From assembly GCA_021399435.1 (NCBI GenBank), contig JAJTUP010000004.1:1426001-1490000 (forward strand): a stretch of 64,000 nucleotides of DNA. Direction: 5' to 3'. The notes beneath the pieces were generated by a model that saw only the letters and a list, made by a program, of their open reading frames with translations, was not told the origin of the DNA and made no database searches. This stretch comes from Diaporthe sp. PMI_573 (Eukaryota; Ascomycota; Sordariomycetes; Diaporthales; Diaporthaceae). This document shows, one piece after another, positions 56,353-64,000 of this stretch; position 1 is the stretch's first letter; every line of letters begins with the position of its first letter. The position numbers were made by a program, and so were the translations under genes.

Positions 56353-57090
56353 ATGGACAGCCATGTATATCAGGGTAAATCCGCCGAGATGACTTCAAAA
56401 GCCTCCTCAACCCTTGGTAGTGAAGAAAATCAGCAAACGAATTGTCAGCTCACAGCCTACGCTCGCGATGCGATCTGGCACCTCGAATACAAGAACCCAA
56501 AGGATGTCGGTCTGACGACACGCCGCCAATCTCAACCTTCTACGGCGAAAGCTCGCCGTGTGAGGAAATTTCCCAAGAGGTTCCGCTGCGGAGAGAGGCT
56601 CGCCGACGGTCGGATATGCGGGAAGGCATACACAAACCGCTATGGCATCTCGAAGCATATCAAGGTTGTAAACCAGACAGGCTCAAGTCCCGCCAAACCA
56701 TCAGTCGAATCTGAAGCTGTGGACGTACAGATACCCGAGTGGTGGTGTCCCCTAGACCCGCCCATCAAAGCCGAATCTAAAGAGCCGGAAGTGCTCGACA
56801 ACAGACCTCCAAGGAAGACGATACAGGTGATCGTAGAAGCAATCTTGAGCGCCCCTGATGAGCATTTGTCCCTGCAGGAAATCAAAAGCTATGTTGCGAA
56901 AAGGTATCCGTGGTATATGCAGCCGATTCGGAAGAGTCGATTTCAAGAGTTAATCAAGAAGTCGCTCAATCCTGGGAAATTGAAGCCCTTTGAACAAGTG
57001 CCAGAAATGCAGGATCGGTGGCGAGTTACGGCTAGTTACCGGAGGGAGTTGAGAGAACTCGAATCTCTACCTGTATTCTCAACAGAATAG
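56353..57090 (+). CDS. Possible DNA-binding protein: C2H2-like finger plus forkhead-like winged helix
   Basis: From the ATG at 56353 the frame gives 245 residues. The open frame reaches back to 56251 and a GTAAGT at 56340 could be a donor, so the 5' end is uncertain. A basic stretch (RRVRKFPKRFRC) leads into a finger-like element (C-GERLADGRI-C then H) that has only part of a C2H2 ligand set. The C-terminal 90 residues (TIQVIVEAILSAPDEHLSLQ, then a Tyr/Pro/Trp block and a basic helix) follow the helix order and spacing of a forkhead-like winged helix, ending in WRVTASYR. A transcription-factor role is inferred and the forkhead similarity is weak. Confidence 0.5.
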   Translation: MDSHVYQGKSAEMTSKASSTLGSEENQQTNCQLTAYARDAIWHLEYKNPKDVGLTTRRQSQPSTAKARRVRKFPKRFRCGERLADGRICGKAYTNRYGISKHIKVVNQTGSSPAKPSVESEAVDVQIPEWWCPLDPPIKAESKEPEVLDNRPPRKTIQVIVEAILSAPDEHLSLQEIKSYVAKRYPWYMQPIRKSRFQELIKKSLNPGKLKPFEQVPEMQDRWRVTASYRRELRELESLPVFSTE

Positions 57091-57325
57091 GTCGCACTTT
57101 TTATCAGGTTCATTTTTCATTCTCTTTGGTCCTCCATTCAAACGTTTCTGTTGTTACTGTTTTTATTTAACTTTCCTTTCCTCTTTTTAGATTAGGGAAC
57201 TATTGAAGTCATTCTACAGAGTACTAAGAAACCAGTGTTAAGAAACTCATGATTTCCACTAATGGTATTGTATTTGACCATGCTGGGTCATTCCATAATT
57301 ACGTTATACAGAAACTTAGCAAATA

Positions 57326-58271
57326 TCACGCTGAAGATTGTGGTATAGCACATACAACGAGCTGCTCGTCTTCTGTTGTCTCTTCAACCGCAAAGCCGTC
57401 GCCCACCTGGCTCGCACTCAGGTCCACCGAAGATATGTGCAGTTCAGGCGGCGACAGATCGGCCGCCTGCATCGTCGCAGCATCGTGCTCGTCAAGCATG
57501 GCTCCGTTCTTATAATCCTCATTACGGCCAAGTTTCCCATCCTTGCTCACCTTGACCATCCGCAGCCTATAGGCCAGAACAAAGTCACTACTTTCCTCCC
57601 AGGACATATCTTGACTTCGTGCTATGGTCCCAGATATCGAAGGCCCTCCGCCCACAGGTACCACACCCCCACTCCAGACGGTACCGTCAACTTCCAACCC
57701 CAGGGTGCCTCCAAAGGACGAAGATGTGGAGGTCTTCGCCTTGGCGCCAGTGACAACTTTGACTCCCGTGACGATGTAGATGGGCTTCCCGTAGCGGGAC
57801 TTTTCCAGAAAGCGGCGTACAGCACTGTTCTCGACACATCTGCAGATAAATTCTTCCCGCGGGAAGAATTGCGTAGTTTCGATTTTTTCGAAGGCAAAGA
57901 CCTCCTCATGACTTGGAAGTTTATATTGTTCAGCCACGAAAACCATGGACGCAAACCATAGACGGCCGAGAACAACAGTAAAGTGATGAAGCTCACCCCT
58001 TGCTGCCGCTTGGGCTCACATCGAAGCCGACGCCAAGAAAGCTCATAATCCTGGTGACGATGGAAAACCTGCCGTCACGCAGCTTTTCATACGAGAAGTC
58101 GACTCCCCGTTTCTCTGTCGAATACAGCTCATCCTTGGCAAGCAGCTGTGCGGTGTACAGTGGCAGCTCGGGGGTCTTGACCGAAGCTATCACATTTCCC
58201 AACTTGATGGGGCCACCTGGAGGGAAGTCCCAGGTCGGAGCGTAGAAGAAGCACGGGACACGATTCGCCAT
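57326..58271 (-). CDS. Gasdermin-like (HET-Q1/RCD-1-type) protein
   Basis: Two minus-strand exons (58271-57997, 57911-57326; donor GTGAGC, acceptor CCAAG, phase 2) give 286 residues. The frame is open further upstream, but the ATG at 58271 starts the conserved-looking part. The protein is beta-rich. A segment MSFLGVGFDV near the end of exon 1 is followed by FEKIETTQFF, by GKPIYIVTGVKV, and by a strand pair with FVLAYRLRMVKV. This strand order and its length resemble fungal gasdermin-like proteins. About 50 acidic residues follow and would correspond to a short C-terminal autoinhibitory extension. The subtilisin-like protease gene 179 bp upstream on the same strand is the expected partner: in Podospora, HET-Q2 cleaves HET-Q1 to release the pore-forming part. 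Family assignment is from pattern memory, not a search. Confidence 0.6.
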
Positions 58272-58450
58272 ATTGAATTTAAACAGGATTACAGAGATGA
58301 GAAGGCGTGTAACAGAAACGATCATGAACATGGTGAGGGGTTTATGCAACTTTGGTGCAAGCGCTCGATATGGTGTGGTAGCATGCGGGAAAAGTGGGTC
58401 GGACCTCACTGATTATTCAAAGGCCAGGGCTCATCTCGATAAATTCTGCT

Positions 58451-61400
58451 CTAACTATTTAATACGTCCTTGATAGTCTGGTCTATGAACTCCTTGCTCT
58501 TCCCAAATAGGCTGTCAGTGAATAAACTTACATCCACAAAGTGGTAGCCATCTCTGAGGCCCCCTCCCTGGCCCTTCTGAGCAATCCGCTGCAGCAACGC
58601 TATCATACGGCTACGTCTTTTAAGAAGATGTGCGCTGTCCGCGAGGTTGAGTCTCGCATATGTTAGGAGGAAAGCAGCAATACCCACCATGATGGGAGTC
58701 GCATACGACGTGCCTGACTTGACCATCGAGTACATGTCGTGCTCCGACTCCTCTACGGCGTGATCGCCGCTGCCGCAGAGATGTACAGGCCAAGCCGAAT
58801 CAACAGCTTCACCAACAGTTGCTAGGTTAACGTCATGAGGTGAGGCCGTCGGGCTAAATGGTGAGCGGTTTCCGTGGGCATCAGTCGAGTGCACGCACAT
58901 AACGTTAGCCTCGCGCGCCGGATACGCGCGGCCCAGCTGCCCGCCGCTGTTGGACGCCGCAGCGAAAAGCAGCACATCACGGCAGTAGGCGTGCTTAATG
59001 GCAAGCTCTAGCTTGTCGTAGCCGTCGATCTCCCGAGTCGGGAAACCGAATGACATAGTGATCATATCGACACCCCAAACGTCCACAGCGTGGGTGATCG
59101 CCTGGAATCAATGGTTAGTTCAGCCAGGAAGGCAAAGAAAAGAAATATTAGCAGAGCAATAGTTCGAGTGACATACCTTGGCAATAACAACAGGACTGGC
59201 TGGCTTCTTGTCCGCGATTTTGGCAATGTAGATCTCGGCATCCGACGCGAAGTCAAGTAGCAGGCAGGTCACAAAGGTGCCGTGGCCCCCAACGTCATGG
59301 ACGATGCTTTTTGCCTTTTCGTTAAGCCAGTTGTATTTGTCCTTGATATTCTCGTTTCGAGCCTGTACATCGGGATGGTTGAGGTCAATCCCAGTATCCA
59401 GTACAGCAATCTTCACTTGCTGCGTCGCTGACAACTTGGGGGAGAAGCTCATGTAGCGAGTGATGAATTGTTCATATACGGCTTGGTATTTGACTTTCCA
59501 ACGGGAGTAGTTTGCGCGCCTGTAGAGATGGGTTAGCCCGATCACATCACAGACCTAGACGTCCGTATGTAGCTTACGCTTCAGAAGAGTGGCCGCCTCG
59601 TGGTGCTTCGTCATCAAAGAACCTCGCTGTTTTATAGTCGGCTTCACCGGCTGCGTTTGGCGCAGACATTGGACGGACCTCCGCCATCGCTGAGATGTTG
59701 GTGCTGTAATTATCCACACTAAGACCTTCGTGAGCCAGTGACAATGTGGGTGGCGGAAAGCCGTGCGAGAACAATCGCAATACATACCCAGCCGCAGGAC
59801 TTGCCACTGTATTCAACGGACTAGACCTTTGTCCTTCGGTATCGAAATATTCCGAAAAATCCTGGTTCTGCGCCTGCTGGTTTCTAATTGCTTGATCCCA
59901 GTTGCTGAAGTCTAATTCCCGTGCGAATCGATCCAGATCTTCAATGGATATGGAACTGTAACCTAGTCTCAGGTCGTTCTCCAGTGGCATTACAACCTCC
60001 TCGTAGATTTTACTTCTCAGGGCGTGGCTGTCAAGTCTGTTGCTTTCCTCGTCCTCCCAGGTCGCTCGATCCAGACACTTTTCGACAGCGTAGACAAATA
60101 GATCTGGCATGTCATTTCGACAGTGCTCGAATATTTCGCTCGCGGCGATGTATGTTGTGAGAGATGACGCATCTTTTGCGACCTCAACGTTCTTTTGCCT
60201 TGCGATCTCGTCAAATGGTGTCACAAAGTAGACTTCCATCAGCATGATCGCAAGGGTGACGATAGTGGGACACGGATGTTGCATTTGGTTGTCAGGATCG
60301 AAATCATCCGAGTCAAATTCGTCCTCAACGTCAAAGCCACGGGCCTGAGCATCATCGGGCTTCAACCCTGGCGATTCGGTCCTGAGGAGGCGCGTTTGCA
60401 GGAACGGTCTAAGTGGTATCTCGGAATCCTTCGTGCGGAAGAACAGGATGTCAGATGAGCTCCACGTCGGCTGTAGCCACGGTGTGTCTTGCAGGTGTAG
60501 GACGGCGTAGCTAAGCAACACCGCGAGGATGCGCCGCGTCTTGTCAGTAAATGCCCGTGGGCCACACTGAAGGAATTCGTGCAGCGAGACAGGGCTCTTG
60601 GTCAGGTCCACCAGACGATTGCTGCGCTTCGATGGGAGCCACAGTAGCCGGTCCCGTGTGACCTTGAGCTCTACCGTCATCATCCTTTTGGCTTTGATGA
60701 CGGGCACGCACAGGCGCTGAACTCGCGCGACCTGTGCCCGAGGTGGTCTTGGTGCCGCTCGTCCGTCCATGGCGAATTGGATTGTCTTCTCTTTGGCCGT
60801 GTGGACACACACCTCCTGCCACTCCCGGGAGGCGGAGAGGAACATGTCAAAATCGACCTCATTGTCCTCGTCGGCTCCAGACCGGCGGTAGGTACCGAGG
60901 CCTAATCTGGCCCCAAAGTCGTGCGCAGGTGTGCATCCGCAGTTTTGGCACGCCGTCATGGCTCTAAACACAGCCTGGGCGGAATTCCAAACCAAGAAGG
61001 ATGGTTCGCTGATCTTCTTCGGCGAAGCAAAGTCTTCTGCTGCCCAAAGGGACCGCTGTTCAGGATATCGACTTTGCAGGTCCCTTTCCCAGGCGGAGAG
61101 GAAATCGATGAAGGCCACGCGCTGAGAGTGCGAATCACCAAAGACTAAGACGGTATTGATAAACTGGGCCTTGAACATGCGGTCCCTGGCTTCAATCTCC
61201 CCCCAACGAGTATACATGTCCCGTAACCTGTCCTCAACCGATCCTTTCGAGATGAGGAATGATCCAAGCCACGATTTGATGGAGTCGGCTAAATCGCAGG
61301 CGAGGCTCACCCTGGCCCCGGTAATACGGTCCAGGTGGTTGCTGATCAGAACGCAGTACGCCATTAAGTCGGCATAGAAAACCCGGAGCTCGCCATTGTC

Positions 61401-61493
61401 TGCATCGATTCTGAGTACCCTGGCGATGTCCAAAATTGTCCTTGAAGCCGCTTGAATCAGAGCTGTGTCTGTGTCGTCGTTGGATGGCGGCAT
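58451..61493 (-). CDS. Subtilisin-like (S8) serine protease with large N-terminal regulatory domain
   Basis: Three exons (61493-59578, 59519-59177, 59101-58451; donors GTAAGC and GTATGT, acceptors CTACAG and TTCCAG) give 969 residues. There is no signal peptide, so it is cytosolic. Residues 1-600 match the helical fungal domain often seen as DUF7580 (ILAVLLSYAVLHLQDTPWLQ, then WSSSDILFF). The S8 domain has the full triad: Asp680 in VLDTGID, His718 in GGHGTF and Ser885 in SGTSYATP, with oxyanion Asn804 in AAASNSGG. The numbers assume the ATG at 61493; the frame is open slightly further upstream. Intracellular subtilases with NLR-like or DUF N-termini commonly sit beside fungal gasdermin-like genes and act as their activating proteases. 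That role here is inferred from the neighbour at 57326. Confidence 0.85.
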
Positions 61494-61767
61494 CGCGTAG
61501 CCCACGGACCTCGAGGGGTCCTCTTTTCGGAGATGTCTGGGGAGTGAGATCACGTATAATCGTGGTTGTTTCCTCGTGGCAGCCTGACTGACTGGTCAGC
61601 CGCTCTCGCCACATCTGTACATGCTGTGGCACCGGGAATCACCGGGAATCACCGCGACCCCGCAGAAGTTCTTGAACATGCATGTCCTGCATGTCAGCCC
61701 CTCACCTTCTCACCTTCATCTGTACGCTCCAGACGCTGTGTTCTGTCCGTGACGCAATGCTGGGACC
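61494..61767. promoter_or_regulatory. Divergent promoter between protease and C2H2 gene
   Basis: About 274 bp separate the two start codons. A short direct repeat, GAATCACCGG/GAATCACCGC, lies at about 61636-61655. No known motif is recognised. Confidence 0.4.
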
Positions 61768-64000
61768 ATGGCCACGATTGTTCTGTCAACACGGGAGAGG
61801 CCAATCACACTCGCAAACAAAGTCGAGACATGCATCACTTCCTTTCAACAATGTCTCGATAAAGCAGCGTCGGTCCACTCGCGTGAACTTTCCCTGGTCG
61901 AGGACCAGCGAGCGAGGTTCTCTGTCTGGACCGCAAATATGAGAGTCTTCGGCTCCCCTCGACAGTCTCTCGACCACCGACTCCGCGAGGCTCAAGATGT
62001 CCGGGATACCTTCGATGCGCTATTGGACGCAATTAATTATCGTGTCGAGAACTGTATGTTAAATCTATAATTTTCTCCGCGGGCACTACTCTCCTGCTCT
62101 CAGCCGTCTGACTATTACGTGGGCGTTTAAGGCACCTCGTCCCTGGAGACTCTAGGCCCCAAGCAACCCAGTGACGTCTTGGCAGATATAAATCCAGCCT
62201 TCCAGCGCGCCCTCGGTGGAATTGCAGATCAGATCAGCCTACTTCACAGATTATCGAATACTGTCCGCCGTGCGAGCAAAGATGTGCAAAATGTCGAGGC
62301 AGCAAAGGCACCGCGCATCTATGATGATCATGGTAACGACGCCGAGGACTTTTTTCGACAGGTGCTCTTGCGTTACATCAGTGACCGCTTCCCAACAACG
62401 AGTCAAACAATTCAGCAACGACTAGCTGATACCATGATCCTACGACGGAAGCGAATATTGTATCGCCGAATGCGATATGGAAATAATCCAATCCATATTC
62501 AGAACGAGCCAGCCCGGACTCAGGTCACAGTGCCTCGTGCCCAGCCCACAGCTCGGCCGCAGAAAGCAGACCTGCACCAAGAAATTGCAGATAATCAGTC
62601 CGAAACAAACAAGGCACAGAGCGCGACGACGCTTGCTACTGAGAGGTTCCGCAGGGCAGCAGCACCATCAGTGGTGTCGGTGTCCAAGACCGTCGCATTG
62701 AGCAGCCACTAGGAGCTTGTTTTCCCCCCAGCCCCAACCGCGGCCATAAGGAGCAAGCAAAAAGAACTGATGAAGCAGCGAAACGTTGCGCTATCTGATG
62801 TCAGACGTCGAATGCAAGGGCAGGGACGAACAGGGAACGCGGAAAATAGGACGCCAGCCCAAGATTGGGAGGATGCCGTGGATGCCGTGGGAGAGGTGTT
62901 GTGTCCCTATTGCTTTCACATGATTCCAGCACGGGAGGCCACTGACGACTTCAAGTGGAGGTGCGTATCTTCCTACGTGACCTACTTCCAGAAGTCCATA
63001 TATAGTCTTCCCTTTTTACTAACAGCCAATAGGCGGCACGTACTAGGCGACCTTGATGCCTATATCTGCTTGTTCGAACAATGCGAATTTCCCAATGAGC
63101 TGTACAACCATAGCAACCAATGGCTCAAACACATGCGTGAGCATACCTTACAATGGCGATGTGCCTCAATGGCTCACGCAGAATTCGTTGTTACCTCGAG
63201 AGATGAATACACGGAACATATGAAGACTGTACACCAATCTAGGCTGACGGATGCACAACTTCGCATACTAGCTGACAAGAGTTGCCGTACTCCTGGGAAA
63301 ATATTCGGATCTTGTCCCCTCTGTGGGGTTGAGGAGACTCACTGCAGCATGGAAGAACACATCACCGGCCATCTCAGACATTATGCCATCAAATCTTTGC
63401 CGGCAGCCTATGAGTCCGTGGAGTCTTCAGGCCCCAACGAGGTCAGCTCTGTAATTTCAGCGATACGCAGCCGTAGTACGGTCAAAGACCTCTTGGAAGA
63501 GGATTTCGAGGCAGGCGAGACTAGCTTGGGCAACGAATTTGCCGACGACGACGACGGTAACGACGGCGAAAGCCCCAATCATTCATCGACACCTCATATG
63601 AGGCACTTTTCCCCTCCTCCCGAATCCGATGTCTCGCCCACAGGGAAGATTGGCGAGGTGCTTGAACCGAACTGTGTCATTTGCGGTATCCCAGCCCTAT
63701 CAGCTTGCAGATGCGAGGCTATCGCTTTTGAGGAGTGCGTGAGACAGGTCGAATCTAAAATAATGGCGCCCCTCCACATACAGGCGCACGAATGGGTGCG
63801 CACGCATGCCGAGAAGCAAGTCACTGCGAGCTTACTAGCTTCGACGTCCCAGCTCGCGTCTGCGGCAGCGGCAGGTGGTGATTCTGCAGCACAAAACGAG
63901 GCAACCACTGCACAAGGGCATGCAATTAAGGCAGCAGCTGGACCGACTGATTTGAAGATCAATAACCTTCGGTGTGATGCAGATCAGGTTTACCCAGTCC
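61768..64000 (+). CDS. C2H2-type zinc-finger protein of fungal type (truncated by window end)
   Basis: Exon 1 (61768-62053) and exon 2 (from 62132) join in phase 1. The N-terminal part is helical (TLANKVETCITSFQQCLDKA). The frame meets TAG at 62710, yet the same frame continues afterwards with strong family features, so an intron ending at the pyrimidine-rich acceptor TTTTCCCCCCAG (62731) is likely, though I could not fix its donor in phase. A further intron fits 62961-63032. The zinc-finger region has CPYCF, YICLFEQC, WLKHMREH, WRCASMAH, EHMKTVHQ and SCPLCG in the order typical of a large fungal C2H2 family. It then turns acidic (FADDDDGNDGES) and stays open at the window edge. A DNA- or protein-binding role is inferred. 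Confidence 0.7.

Noticed and set aside
1..64000. CRISPR arrays, operons or bacterial features
   Set aside because: The window is eukaryotic (introns, fungal families). No regularly spaced repeats were seen.

Overview
The window is genomic DNA of a filamentous ascomycete (Pezizomycotina, most likely a Sordariomycete). The evidence is many short GT..AG introns of about 50-100 bp with CTAAC/CTGAC-like branch sites, a 90-residue secreted cysteine-rich protein, fungus-specific STAND/NACHT receptors, and fungal forms of DNA ligase IV, Vps72/YL1, neurochondrin and HAM1-like proteins. All exon structures were read by eye from splice signals and reading-frame continuity. Nothing here was tested with transcripts or database searches.

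Layout. 0.6-2.0 kb: a beta-propeller-like protein. 4.0-4.4 kb: a small secreted cysteine-rich protein. 5.2-6.7 kb: an SRPK-like kinase whose DFG motif is altered. 6.9-9.0 kb: a modin-type protein. 9.0-11.5 kb: gene-poor and AT-rich in part, with decayed sequence. 11.6-12.6 kb: a small kinase-like protein. 13.7-18.6 kb: a divergent pair made of a putative effector with a two-repeat HET-s-type amyloid domain and an NLR-type STAND protein carrying a matching single motif at its N-terminus. 19.1-19.9 kb: uracil phosphoribosyltransferase. 20.5-21.4 kb: an APH-type phosphotransferase. 22.0-25.0 kb: a second NACHT protein. 26.3-26.7 kb: a Cys-rich protein. 28.0-30.8 kb: a HAM1-like lipid-binding-type protein. 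33.7-36.6 kb: DNA ligase IV. 37.1-40.4 kb: Vps72/YL1. 41.0-41.8 kb: a cupin. 42.9-44.9 kb: neurochondrin. 46.3-50.8 kb: two divergent AIG1-like GTPases. 52.2-53.8 kb: an unknown protein. 54.4-55.7 kb: a class-V aminotransferase fold enzyme. 56.4-57.1 kb: a possible DNA-binding protein. 57.3-61.5 kb: a gasdermin-like protein next to a multidomain subtilisin-like protease. 61.8 kb to the end: a C2H2-type protein cut off by the window edge.

The most interesting content is the set of probable non-self recognition and programmed-cell-death modules interleaved with housekeeping genes. These are (i) the HET-s-type amyloid receptor/effector pair, (ii) the gasdermin-like/subtilase pair, (iii) the divergent GTPase pair and (iv) a further NACHT STAND protein. 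Module types (i) and (ii) are known in fungi (het-S/NWD2 and het-Q1/het-Q2 in Podospora). New here would be the particular effector domain, a degenerate NTPase-like region in the receptor, and their co-occurrence within about 50 kb.
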